Shown here: positions 8,881-17,991 of the stretch, piece after piece | How the letters are laid out: every line of letters starts with the position of its first letter | How positions within the stretch are numbered: the first letter of the stretch is position 1 | Assembly: GCA_029268615.1 (NCBI GenBank) | Contig: JAQWNM010000010.1 | Coordinates: 1 to 64,000 of the forward strand | Direction: 5' to 3' | Origin: SAR86 cluster bacterium | GTDB lineage: Bacteria; Pseudomonadota; Gammaproteobacteria; Magnimaribacterales; Magnimaribacteraceae | DNA length: 64,000 nucleotides | Notes under the pieces: model-generated | Told to the model about the DNA's origin: nothing | The model's input: the letters and a program-made list of their open reading frames with translations, nothing else | Databases searched by the model: none | Made by a program: the position numbers and the translations under genes

Positions 8881-9082
8881 TCAATTCACTTTATCATAAC
8901 AATGAATTAAGCATTAATAATAGACAAATGAGATCGCATTTAGCATGCATCATCCAAGTTCATATTTACTTTTCTCCTCAAGACCTCCTATGTCTAAAAT
9001 TATATAATAACTCAATTAATTTAATTAAGAGTTAATAAAACCTCTAAGTCTTAATAAAAAATTTTTGTTAAACTTAAAAAAT

Positions 9083-10072
9083 ATGAAAGGAATTCTATTA
9101 ATCAATTTAGGCTCTCCAAAAGATTTAAATCTTGAATCAGTTAAAATTTACCTTAAAGAATTTTTGGAAGATGAACTTGTAATAGACATACCTGCATTTC
9201 TTAGAAAAATATTAGTTACTAACTTTATAGTACCTTTCAGAGCTAAAAAGACTCTGGAAGCTTATAAAGCGATCTGGAAAGAAGACGGTTCTCCCTTAAT
9301 TATAAATACAAGATCTTTAAAAGAAAAATTACAAAAAGAAGCAACATATCCGATTGAATTTGCAATGAGGTACCAAGAACCTTCAATAGAATTATCCATG
9401 AAAAAGTTAATTGATAAAGGATGTACTTCTTTGATCATTTTACCTCTTTACCCTCATTATGCTATGGCAACTTCTCTTACTACCATTAGAAAAGTAGAGG
9501 AGATAAATAATAAACTTCAATCTAAATTAAAATTAAAATTTATAAAATCTTTTCATAATAACTCTCAATACATACATGCACTTAGCACTAAAATTAAACC
9601 ATTTATTAATAATATTGATTACTTATTATTTAGTTATCATGGCATTCCTAAAAGTCATTTAACTAAAATAGATCCTACAGGAAGTCATTGCTTAAAAAGT
9701 AAAAATTGTTGCCAAGTGGAGTCAGAGGCAAAGCAATATTGCTATAAATCACAGGTCTTAGAAACCTCAAGATTGTGCGCCTCATCATTAGAATTAAAAA
9801 ATAAACAATGGGGTGTAGCATTTCAATCTAGGATAGGCCCAGGATGGCTTAAACCTTTTTCTGATATTGAATTTAAGGAACTGCCAAAAAAAGGATTTAA
9901 AAACATAGCAGTTGTATGCCCATCATTTCTTCTTGATAATCTAGAAACTCTAGAAGAAGTTCAGATAAGAGGACGAGAAACTTTTATAAGTGCTGGAGGC
10001 GAAAACTTTTATTATATTCCATGCTTAAATCAAGATGACCTTTGGATAGATTGTTTAACAAATCTAATATGA
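9083..10072 (+). CDS. hemH: Ferrochelatase
   Basis: 329 aa from the ATG at 9083 (MKGILLINLGSP); an upstream in-frame TTG at 9065 adds six poorly conserved residues and is less likely. It inserts Fe2+ into protoporphyrin IX, the last haem step. Catalytic-site segments are LFSYHGIPKSHL (with the metal-site His), a cysteine-containing region around GSHCLKSKNCCQVESEA, FQSRIGPGWLKP, and VVCPSFLLDNLETLEEV with the conserved acidic residues. It follows a 200-bp non-coding gap after the divergent nitroreductase, so it has its own promoter. Confidence 0.96.
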   Translation: MKGILLINLGSPKDLNLESVKIYLKEFLEDELVIDIPAFLRKILVTNFIVPFRAKKTLEAYKAIWKEDGSPLIINTRSLKEKLQKEATYPIEFAMRYQEPSIELSMKKLIDKGCTSLIILPLYPHYAMATSLTTIRKVEEINNKLQSKLKLKFIKSFHNNSQYIHALSTKIKPFINNIDYLLFSYHGIPKSHLTKIDPTGSHCLKSKNCCQVESEAKQYCYKSQVLETSRLCASSLELKNKQWGVAFQSRIGPGWLKPFSDIEFKELPKKGFKNIAVVCPSFLLDNLETLEEVQIRGRETFISAGGENFYYIPCLNQDDLWIDCLTNLI

Positions 10073-10078
10073 AGGCTC

Positions 10079-10112
10079 ACAAAAAATCCAGCAGCCTTAA
10101 CACTGCTGGATT
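10079..10112 (-). terminator. Rho-independent terminator of the TonB receptor gene
   Basis: A perfect 10-bp stem (AATCCAGCAG, 10085-10094, with CTGCTGGATT, 10103-10112) closes an 8-nt loop. On the minus strand the stem is followed by a run of T (the A run at 10081-10086). It lies about 60 bp past the stop of the minus-strand receptor gene. It begins 12 bp after the hemH stop and may also stop plus-strand transcripts, although the T-run on that side is weak. Confidence 0.85.
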
Positions 10113-10170
10113 CCCGAATCTTTCTTATTTGCTTACTGGGGAGGGTATTACATTTAAGGATTCTTATTTT

Positions 10171-12384
10171 CTAGAACCGGTATCTTATTCCAACTGTAGT
10201 TGTAGTTGGCTTCTGAGCTCTAGCTCCATTTTTAGGTGCTCTAGCTACAATATCTTCTTCATCTGTTATATTTTCTATGACTATGTATATATCAGATTTT
10301 TCTGATATCTCCTTCGCCACAGTAACATCTATTACATTATAAGAGTCTATCTCCGTTCCTGCCGTACACGCTGCTACTGAGCAAGTACTTCCATAAGAAT
10401 ATAAAGTTGCATCTCCAGACCAACCATTCTCCATTTCAAATCCAGTTGATAAAGCTAGTTGAGTATCTGGGAGATCTGGCAGATCCATTCCAGCATTTAC
10501 ATTTCCCCAAAATGAGCTCTTGAAAGAAGAGTCAAATTGAGCATCAGTAGAAGTATATGTAAGACTTAAAGGATAAATTGTTCCGTTATCAGATCGCCAA
10601 ACTTTCTTCAAAGCAAGCTCAATACCTTCAATTGTTGCGGCACCTCCATTAAAGGAATCTCCTTGATCGCAGCTACCAACTGCTCCTCCTGAAGCGGTAC
10701 AAGTTCCAAACATATTTGCATAATCAGTATTAAAAACTACAAATTCAGCAAAGATATCTACAGATACATATCTTACTCCTACCTCTAAGTTATCTGCTTC
10801 TTCTGAATCAGCTCCACCACCTGTTGGGGTAAAGCCTTCATGAAAACCAACAAAAAGTGAAGTAGTTTCATTAAGTTCATATGTTGCTCCAAAGCCCATA
10901 AGCCTGTTATCTGAGTCTGTTAGTTTCTTAGGATAACCTTTTGCAGCATTAACTGCTGTTCTAGCCACATCCACATAACGATCTTGAGATATTTCCCAAT
11001 CTTCAGAACGATAACCCACATTCACTGTTAGAGCTCCAAAATTAATCTCTTCATTAATGTAAAAAGCAGTAGCTTCAGAATAAGTTAGTCTATTATTAGA
11101 ACTAAAACCTGGAGCAGAACCTTTAGTTAAAGGCCCAAGTTTGCCTCCACTCCAGTCAACATATTCATAAATTTGAAACCTATCTTCATTATCTTCAGTA
11201 GATCTATATCCAACGGTCAAACTTTGTCTATCAGTATTGTATTGAACCTTGAAATCAGTTCCTTCTGAGACATAAGCCCTATTATTATTTTTAAGTTTTA
11301 TCTCTACTGATTGAGCATTTGTTCCATTAAGGATTGCTGAACCTCCAGCTTTTCCTTCATTAGCAGCACTTATAATATTATTAATGCCATTTCCAAGCCC
11401 ATAAACTTTTTTATTGTCTATTTTGTCAACTTTAAACCAGTTTCTAGCAAATTCATTTTCATAAATAGTTGCGCTTACCTCTAGGTTATCAAAGTCAGCT
11501 AAGTAATTAATAGACCATTGATCATGGTTATTATCCATTTCATCATAAGCTGATAGTCCATATCTTGCATGAGGATCTTTTCTAAAATCAGCATCAGCTA
11601 AACCAACATATGATTGATCCGAAATTTCTTCTGAATCTTGATACTTAAAGTTTAATTCATGATAAATTCCATCAGTATCCTTATCTGAATTCAGTCTAAG
11701 CTTAATAACAACATCATCTTTATCAAAACCAGTATTATTACTAGACCCCTTAATGGAATCAAAACCATCTGTTTCCCAATTATGAGACTCTATAGAAAAG
11801 GCAGCATTTTTTCCTACTGCACCTATTACCAAGTGAGTTCTCATTGTTCCATCTTCTCCAAACTCTTGATTTAATATTCCTCCAGTCTGATCAGGTATAG
11901 GTGTACTAAGTAAGTTAATTGCTCCTCCTACCGTGTATGGACCCTGGGTAATCGCTGAAGGACCCTTAAGAACTTCAACGCCTGCTATTCGTCCTACTGT
12001 CGGAAAATAATATGCAGATGAAGCGGCATAAGGAGCCGGAGCTATAAGAATACCATCCTCTAAAAGAGTTACTTTTCCTGATCTATCAGCATATGTACCT
12101 CGGATACTAATATTTGGCCTTAATCCATAACCCTCTTCAGGCTTGAAATTAACTCCAGGAATGGTTGAGAGTATTTTATGTATATCTGTATACTCATATT
12201 TCTCTAACTCCGCTTCAGTAATTACTGAAGCTGAACCAGCTACCTCAATGGCTTCAGATTGAGAACCTACTATTGTAATCACTTCTATCTCTGTCTTGTC
12301 CTTGGGCGCATCATCTGAATAAGATATTAAAGATAAAGAAGAAACTATTAATAATATTAAGAATTGTTTTAAATTTAATATGAT
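10171..12384 (-). CDS. TonB-dependent outer-membrane receptor, FecA-like
   Basis: At least 703 aa. It has a plug domain (IHKILSTIPGVN, IRGTYADRSGKVTLLEDG, APYAASSAYYFP, VEVLKGPSAITQGPYTVGG) and a 22-strand-type barrel ending VGIRYRF with terminal Phe. The plug wording is closest to FecA-type ferric chelate receptors. The first standard start is GTG at 12282, but that would remove the export signal. The open frame continues upstream to a stop at 12439-12441 and encodes a good signal peptide (ILNLKQFLILLIVSSLSLIS) and a TonB box (EIEVITIVGS). No ATG, GTG or TTG is in frame there; an ATC at 12384, or the ATA at 12381, lies 8-11 nt after GAGG. Fur boxes lie just upstream. Confidence 0.88.
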   Translation of the reverse strand: MILNLKQFLILLIVSSLSLISYSDDAPKDKTEIEVITIVGSQSEAIEVAGSASVITEAELEKYEYTDIHKILSTIPGVNFKPEEGYGLRPNISIRGTYADRSGKVTLLEDGILIAPAPYAASSAYYFPTVGRIAGVEVLKGPSAITQGPYTVGGAINLLSTPIPDQTGGILNQEFGEDGTMRTHLVIGAVGKNAAFSIESHNWETDGFDSIKGSSNNTGFDKDDVVIKLRLNSDKDTDGIYHELNFKYQDSEEISDQSYVGLADADFRKDPHARYGLSAYDEMDNNHDQWSINYLADFDNLEVSATIYENEFARNWFKVDKIDNKKVYGLGNGINNIISAANEGKAGGSAILNGTNAQSVEIKLKNNNRAYVSEGTDFKVQYNTDRQSLTVGYRSTEDNEDRFQIYEYVDWSGGKLGPLTKGSAPGFSSNNRLTYSEATAFYINEEINFGALTVNVGYRSEDWEISQDRYVDVARTAVNAAKGYPKKLTDSDNRLMGFGATYELNETTSLFVGFHEGFTPTGGGADSEEADNLEVGVRYVSVDIFAEFVVFNTDYANMFGTCTASGGAVGSCDQGDSFNGGAATIEGIELALKKVWRSDNGTIYPLSLTYTSTDAQFDSSFKSSFWGNVNAGMDLPDLPDTQLALSTGFEMENGWSGDATLYSYGSTCSVAACTAGTEIDSYNVIDVTVAKEISEKSDIYIVIENITDEEDIVARAPKNGARAQKPTTTTVGIRYRF

Positions 12385-12409
12385 GACTAAGACCTCTATA
12401 TAAATTAAT

Positions 12410-12424
12410 TGATAATTATTATCA
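12410..12424 (-). promoter_or_regulatory. Fur box (perfect 7-1-7) before the TonB receptor
   Basis: TGATAATTATTATCA is a perfect match to the 7-1-7 Fur consensus (TGATAAT-N-ATTATCA). It lies about 26 bp upstream of the probable receptor start at 12384. Fur with Fe2+ would repress transcription, so the receptor is expected to be induced by iron starvation. Confidence 0.85.
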
Positions 12425-12443
12425 TTCGCGTTCGCATTTTAAA

Positions 12444-12458
12444 TGAGAATAAATATCA
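12444..12458 (-). promoter_or_regulatory. Second Fur-like box before the TonB receptor
   Basis: TGAGAATAAATATCA matches the 7-1-7 Fur consensus at all but two arm positions. It lies 19 bp from the perfect box, a tandem arrangement often seen at strongly iron-repressed promoters. Confidence 0.6.
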
Positions 12459-12585
12459 TTTGCAACTAATTTTTTCATCAATTAGTTAATTTATTTTATG
12501 AATAATTTATAAGCCTTCTTCTAGGGCTATCAGGAAGATGAAAAATTAATAAAACCGAATGGCTTTATAATTAATTAAACTAGTT

Positions 12586-13482
12586 TTAGCTTGTAAGGTA
12601 AAACCTTCGCCATAAATTTAAACCTATTAACATAGATAAAAACCATAGGATTAACTCTACCCAATTTGGGTTGCTGTTATAACCAAAAAACCCTTTTAAG
12701 AAAACTCCTATTTGCCCCTTGTCATGAAGTAAATGAGTATACTTTCCATTACCATATGTATAAAAAATATCATTATCTGTTGCTAATAATTCTTCTTTGG
12801 GTTTAAGAACATCCCATACTCTATCAATCTGGCTTTTATCTTCTATGCCTACCCACTCAAGATGTTCTCCCTTTACTAAGAATTCTTCTGCCTCATGAGT
12901 ACCATAAGCAACCATTCCAGAAGCTAAAAATACTAATAGAAGAGTAGTTAAACGAAAAAATTTTCTAAGATCTAGCCTCCTTCCCTGAATTACCACTAAA
13001 TAACCCAAAAGAATTGCCAGAGTCATTCCTAAAATAAAGCCTGTATAAGAAAATGAACCTAAGATTGAAAAGCTTCCTAACAAAAAAATTGCTGTTTCAA
13101 AACCCTCCCGAAGGATAGCAAAAAATACCAAGAAAAATATCCCATAGCTAGAAGTTTTAATAGCTGAATTAGTCTGACCTTCTAATTCTTTTCTATTACT
13201 AACGTGTTTTGCGAGCCAAAAAATTACATACCATAATAATCCGGCAGTGATATACATAAAAATAGCTTCTACTAACTTTTCTATAGACACATTACCTATT
13301 GAATCTTTTACTTCATTCAAAGATAACGCAACTATAATACTTACAATAACTGCAGCTATTACAGCCATCCATAAATGACGTATTTGTTCCGTTAAATCTT
13401 GCTTAGATAAAAGAGTATAGATAATACCAACTATTAGTGCTGCTTCTAAAGTTTCTCTAAAAGTAATGATAAATTCATTCAT
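12586..13482 (-). CDS. FTR1-family iron permease
   Basis: 298 aa with about seven membrane helices. FTR1/EfeU-type permeases move iron across the inner membrane. Both family iron motifs are present: R9-E10-x-x-E13 (RETLE) and R125-E126-x-x-E129 (REGFE). A ~60-residue soluble loop lies between about 205 and 265. It follows the 127-aa membrane protein by 42 bp, and a Fur-like box occupies that gap. It may work with the P19-type periplasmic protein at 28145, a usual FTR1 partner elsewhere, although here the two genes are 15 kb apart. Confidence 0.92.
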   Translation of the reverse strand: MNEFIITFRETLEAALIVGIIYTLLSKQDLTEQIRHLWMAVIAAVIVSIIVALSLNEVKDSIGNVSIEKLVEAIFMYITAGLLWYVIFWLAKHVSNRKELEGQTNSAIKTSSYGIFFLVFFAILREGFETAIFLLGSFSILGSFSYTGFILGMTLAILLGYLVVIQGRRLDLRKFFRLTTLLLVFLASGMVAYGTHEAEEFLVKGEHLEWVGIEDKSQIDRVWDVLKPKEELLATDNDIFYTYGNGKYTHLLHDKGQIGVFLKGFFGYNSNPNWVELILWFLSMLIGLNLWRRFYLTS

Positions 13483-13486
13483 GGGT

Positions 13487-13505
13487 GTGAATGATAATCA
13501 TTTTT
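13487..13505 (-). promoter_or_regulatory. Fur box before the FTR1 permease
   Basis: The 19-bp window matches the classic Fur consensus at 15 of 19 positions and contains the perfect core palindrome AATGATAATCATT (13490-13502). It starts 5 bp upstream of the ftr1 ATG, within the gap to the preceding gene, so ftr1 probably has its own iron-repressed promoter or an operator that blocks read-through. Confidence 0.8.
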
Positions 13506-13524
13506 ATTTAAAAAGCCAGATAAT

Positions 13525-13908
13525 TTAATGCTTATTGGAGTGATTTGAATCCTTGAGATCCTTTTCTATATCCTCATGATCACCTACCATGATATGAGAT
13601 CCGCTTTTTACAATATATTTCTCTAAAAGAGGAATAAAAAGTAACGGAATTATTCCCCCTATGACTATACCAAATGCAGCTGACCTTAATGTGGGATCTA
13701 AATAAGATGCAATCAAATCAGCTAGAACATGAGCTATTACTGCCCCTACTATACCGGCTATATTTCCATTAGAAGCTATCTTCAAAACTCTATTAATACT
13801 CCATCCTGAATAATAACCCACTATAAGAATAGTGACATGAACTAATCCAAATATAAAACCCTTCAATACACCTTGTTCCAGATTTAATGCTTCTAAAAAA
13901 TACTCCAT
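13525..13908 (-). CDS. Uncharacterised membrane protein next to FTR1
   Basis: 127 aa, not recognised. Three hydrophobic segments (about 13-33, 48-68, 77-96) are followed by a soluble C-terminal tail rich in His, Asp and Glu (HIMVGDHEDIEKDLKDSNHS), which could bind metal. H24 and H60 sit in or near the membrane segments (FGLVHVTIL, VIAHVLADL). Its ATG overlaps the lysC stop as TAATG, indicating translational coupling, and ftr1 follows after 42 bp. Position suggests, but does not show, a role in iron handling. Confidence 0.75.
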   Translation of the reverse strand: MEYFLEALNLEQGVLKGFIFGLVHVTILIVGYYSGWSINRVLKIASNGNIAGIVGAVIAHVLADLIASYLDPTLRSAAFGIVIGGIIPLLFIPLLEKYIVKSGSHIMVGDHEDIEKDLKDSNHSNKH

Positions 13909-15128
13909 TAGATATTTTCTAATTCAAAAGTATCATGCAGAGCTATAACTGCTTGTTTCATAAACTTCTTTTTTATTACGACAGAAATCTTTATTTCAGA
14001 AGTTGTAATCATTAGTATATTAATATTTGACTTTGCAAGGCTCTCGAACATCTTTGTTGCTATACCTGCATGACTTCTCATTCCAATACCAACAACACTA
14101 ATCTTTGCTATTTCACTGTCAACGTCTATCTTTCCACTTCCAAGTTCTTTTGAAACATCATATAAAATTCTTTCAGCTTCTTCAGCACTAGACTTATCAA
14201 CAGTAAAAGTAAAATCTGTTATGTTGTCCGCACTTATATTTTGAACAATAACGTCTATATCAATTCCAGCTGCGCTAATAGGACTTAAGATTTTTGCAGC
14301 TATTCCTGGTATATCCTCAACTTCTCTTATAGTTAATTTAGCTTCATTATCAACAGCACTTATTCCTGTTACTAAGGGTCTCTCCATTCCTTTCACCTCT
14401 TCTTTTACAATTGTTCCTGCACTATTATTGAAACTGGACAGGACTTTTATAGGCATTTTATATTTACTTGCATATTCAACAGCTCTCCTTTGCAGAACTT
14501 TAGCCCCCATACTTGATAATTCTAGCATTTCTTCAAATACAATTTCTTTCATACATCTGGCTTTGTTATATATTTTGGGATCCGTGGTAAAAACTCCTTC
14601 AACATCTGTATAAATATGACACTCATCAGCCCCTAAAGCTACTGCCAAGGCAACTCCTGTCGTATCAGAACCTCCTCTTCCTAATGTTGTAATATCTCCC
14701 ACAACATTCATACCCTGAAAACCAGTAACTACAGGAATAATCCCAGATTTAATATCCTCTTCTAAACGTTTTACATCAACATCTAATATCCTAGCTTGCT
14801 TATGCAAATCATTTGTCTTAATTCCCAACTGATAAGCTGAATATGATTTAGAAAGAAAACCCTTCTTTTCTAGAGTTATTGCTAATAAAGCAACAGATAT
14901 TTGTTCGCCGGTAGATACGAGTGCATCATATTCTCTTGGGTTTGCGTTTGGATCTATTTTTTTTGCTAATTTTATAAGTTATTCAGTTTGATTGCCCATA
15001 GCCGACAAGACTGCAACAACCTGATTTCCAGTCTTTATATCTTCAATAATTATATCGGCAACTTCTTCTATGCGTTCTGTTGTCGCTACTGAAGTGCCAC
15101 CGAATTTTTGGACAAATAACTTTCCCAT
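13908..15128 (-). pseudogene. lysC: Aspartate kinase interrupted by an in-frame stop
   Basis: The full frame from ATG at 15128 spans 406 codons, the normal size for monofunctional aspartokinase II. It has the N-terminal QKFGGTSV, STGEQISVALL, TTLGRGGSDTTGVALA, and two ACT domains near the C-terminus (IPGIAAKILSPISAAGIDID and VVGIGMRSHAGIATKMF). Codon 50 is TAA (14979-14981), in SAMGNQTE*LIKLAK where related enzymes have a sense codon. Everything on both sides is intact and in frame. The next usable start, TTG at 14828, would give 306 aa without the KFGGTS substrate motif. Nonsense mutation, sequencing error and readthrough are all possible. It is the usual neighbour of alaS (34 bp). Confidence 0.88.
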
Positions 15129-15162
15129 TTAACAATCTTATAAAAAAAAGAGTATTCTATAT

Positions 15163-17985
15163 CTAAGTTGTTAAATTTCTTAATAAATCTTTAATTGACG
15201 CTAAAGCTATATCTATATGATCAATATTCTCTACACCCCCTTGGGCCAGATCTTGTCTTCCACCGCCGCTTCCTCCTAACTGCAAAACTAAATGCTTTAC
15301 TATATCTCTTGCATCAATATTGATTAATTCTTTAGAGCAGGCTACAACTAATGGGTTTTTATCTCCAGATATAGAGATCAGAACAACTAAGGCATTAGGA
15401 AATTTACTCCTTAATTGATCAGCAGTCTCTCTAAGGCTAACTGTATCCAAATCTTCAAGCTTAGTTGCTATGAGAGTGATACCTGCTACTTCAACCAATC
15501 TATCAGTAATTTCTGATATTAATGAACCTAAGTTTTGATTTTTTAATTTACCCAAATCTTGATTAAGGTTTTTATTCTCATTCTTAAGTTTAAGCACTGC
15601 ATTTAGAATTTTATTATCTTGAGTAAAAATAATAGGCTTAGTGTTAGTTGGTTTACCAACCTTGTCCTTTAAAACCTTATTATCCTTAATAATCTGAAAA
15701 ACTTTATCAACTACTTGATCACTAGAAGTATTCAATTCTTTAGAAATTTCGCTAATCTTAGATTGCAATTCCCTTATAGAATTTAGGGAATCTTTGCCTT
15801 CTAGAGAGCTTACTGATGAGTCTACCTTAAGGTTAAATTCTTTTGAAAGGGTCATTATCTTAAGATGTAAATTTAAAAGTAAGTCTTTTGCGTTTGCACC
15901 AGTAAGTGCCTCTATCCTTCTTACACCCGCTGAAACTCCCGTTTCACTTATAATTTTCATAAAACCAATTTCGCCAGTTTTTTCTACATGAGTTCCGCCA
16001 CATAGCTCTATCGAAAAACCTTCGCCAAAATTCAAAACCCTTACTTCTTGGCCATATTTATCTCCGAAAAAAGCTATAGCTCCCTTTCTTTTAGCATTTT
16101 CCATGGTCATTAATTCTGTTACTGAATGGGTATTTTTAAAAATTTCATCATTAACTAAATCTTCAATCTTTAAAAGATCATCTTTTGAAATGCTTTTACT
16201 ATGAGTAAAATCAAAACGTAACCTATTAGAATCTACAAAAGAGCCTTTCTGTTCCACGTGATCTCCAAGAATTATTCTCAAAGCAGCATGCAAAAGATGA
16301 GTTGCGGAGTGATTAAGTGCTGTTTTATTTCTTAGCTGCCTGTCTATTAAAGCTTTAATTTTTTCATTTTTTTTAACCTTACCTTTGTCAACAACGCCTA
16401 TATGGCCAAAATGATCTCCTATTTTTTGTGTATCTTTAACCAAAAAAATAAAATCATCGCCAATAATTTTTCCTCTATCCCCTACCTGGCCTCCAGATTC
16501 AGCATAAAAAGGTGTCTGCTTCAAGAATATAATTCCTTCATCTTTTTCTAGTAAGACATCATTTTGAATCCCCTCAGGAAAAGTTACTAACTCTAAAATA
16601 TGTGATTCACAGGTTTCATTTTCATATCCTACAAATTCTGTCTTGCCTTCTATTAAAATTGATTCAGGTAACAATGAAGAAAAATTACTTGATGCTCTGG
16701 CTCTTTTTCTTTGCTCTAACATCAAAACTTTATAACTATCTTGATCAACCTCTAGATGTCTTTCTCTTGCGAAATCAGCTGTCATATCCACTGGAAAACC
16801 GAAAGTATCATATAGTTTAAAAGCTAACTCGCCTGAAATAGTTTTCCCTTTTAATTTCTTAACTTCTTCTTCTAGTAATAACATTCCTTGTATTAGAGTT
16901 TTTTCAAATTGCTCTTCTTCCTGCAAAAGATTTGCCTCTATTAGATCAAAATTCTTATGCAACATAGGATGTGCTTTTCCCATTTCTTGAACTAAAGTTG
17001 GCACCATTAAAGAAAGAATAGGACCCTGAGCTCCTAATTTATTAGCATGCCTTAAAGCTCTTCTTATTATTCTCCTTAAAACATAACCTCTACCTTCATT
17101 GCCAGGAATTATTCCTTCTGCAATTAAAAAGGCACTTGCCCGCAGGTGATCAGAAATTACCCTTAAAGAAGGATTTGTTAGATCTTTCGTTTTAGTCAAT
17201 TTACTTGCATGAGTTACTAATACTGAAAACAAATCAGTAGTGTAGTTATTATGTTGGTTTTGAAGAACAGCTGATATCCTTTCTAGACCCATGCCAGTAT
17301 CAACACAAGGGTTCGGAAGGGGACTAAGCTTGCCGTCCCTAGACCTATCATATTGAGTGAAAACCAAATTCCAAATTTCTATAAATCTATCCCCAGGATC
17401 AGAACCCATTGAAGGAGGCTCTCCAATAAGGTGTGCTCCGTGGTCGTAGTAAATCTCTGAACAAGGTCCGCATGGACCTGTATCTCCCATTGTCCAGAAA
17501 TTCTCTTCGTCATCTAAACGAGAAATTCTTTGAGGGTTGAGTCCTATTTTTTCTTTCCATATTGCTTCAGATTCATCATCATCTTTATGGACTGTTATCC
17601 AGAGTCTTTCTGCAGGTATTTTGTACTTATTTGTTAATAAATCCCACGAAAATTCTATAGCTTCCTCTTTGAAGTAATCTCCAAAGCTAAAATTCCCTAG
17701 CATTTCAAAAAATGTATGATGTCTAGCCGTGTATCCCACATTATCTAAATCGTTATGCTTTCCACCAACTCTCAAGCATCTTTGAGAACTAACCGCTCTT
17801 GTGTAACTTCTTCTCTCTATTCCTAACAGCATATCTTTAAATGGAACCATACCTGCATTAGTAAATAATAAAGATGGATCATTAGAAGGCACTAATGAAG
17901 AGCTATTCACTAGTTCATGACCATGCTCTTGAAAATAATCTAAGAAAATCTGCCGGATGTCATTAGTGCTTAAAAAATCAGGCAT
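15163..17985 (-). CDS. alaS: Alanyl-tRNA synthetase
   Basis: 940 aa, slightly longer than E. coli AlaRS (876). It charges tRNA-Ala and clears misacylated Ser. The class II core is at the N-terminus (FTNAGMVPFKDMLLG, RHHTFFEMLGNFSFGDYF). The editing domain carries HSATHLLHAALR and the C-x-x-x-H pair of ELCGGTHV. The C-terminal domain ends with the Gly-rich LGGSGGGRQDLAQGG. It lies 6 bp after the dienelactone hydrolase gene and 34 bp before lysC. Confidence 0.97.
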   Translation of the reverse strand: MPDFLSTNDIRQIFLDYFQEHGHELVNSSSLVPSNDPSLLFTNAGMVPFKDMLLGIERRSYTRAVSSQRCLRVGGKHNDLDNVGYTARHHTFFEMLGNFSFGDYFKEEAIEFSWDLLTNKYKIPAERLWITVHKDDDESEAIWKEKIGLNPQRISRLDDEENFWTMGDTGPCGPCSEIYYDHGAHLIGEPPSMGSDPGDRFIEIWNLVFTQYDRSRDGKLSPLPNPCVDTGMGLERISAVLQNQHNNYTTDLFSVLVTHASKLTKTKDLTNPSLRVISDHLRASAFLIAEGIIPGNEGRGYVLRRIIRRALRHANKLGAQGPILSLMVPTLVQEMGKAHPMLHKNFDLIEANLLQEEEQFEKTLIQGMLLLEEEVKKLKGKTISGELAFKLYDTFGFPVDMTADFARERHLEVDQDSYKVLMLEQRKRARASSNFSSLLPESILIEGKTEFVGYENETCESHILELVTFPEGIQNDVLLEKDEGIIFLKQTPFYAESGGQVGDRGKIIGDDFIFLVKDTQKIGDHFGHIGVVDKGKVKKNEKIKALIDRQLRNKTALNHSATHLLHAALRIILGDHVEQKGSFVDSNRLRFDFTHSKSISKDDLLKIEDLVNDEIFKNTHSVTELMTMENAKRKGAIAFFGDKYGQEVRVLNFGEGFSIELCGGTHVEKTGEIGFMKIISETGVSAGVRRIEALTGANAKDLLLNLHLKIMTLSKEFNLKVDSSVSSLEGKDSLNSIRELQSKISEISKELNTSSDQVVDKVFQIIKDNKVLKDKVGKPTNTKPIIFTQDNKILNAVLKLKNENKNLNQDLGKLKNQNLGSLISEITDRLVEVAGITLIATKLEDLDTVSLRETADQLRSKFPNALVVLISISGDKNPLVVACSKELINIDARDIVKHLVLQLGGSGGGRQDLAQGGVENIDHIDIALASIKDLLRNLTT

Positions 17986-17991
17986 TAGTTT

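Noticed and set aside
10171-12282. TonB receptor starting at GTG 12282
   Set aside because: That start would lose both the signal peptide and TonB box that are encoded in frame just upstream, giving a protein that could not be exported.
13908-14828. A short 306-aa aspartokinase starting at TTG 14828 as a separate gene
   Set aside because: It lacks the KFGGTS motif and the first 100 residues, all of which are present in frame upstream of a single stop codon.
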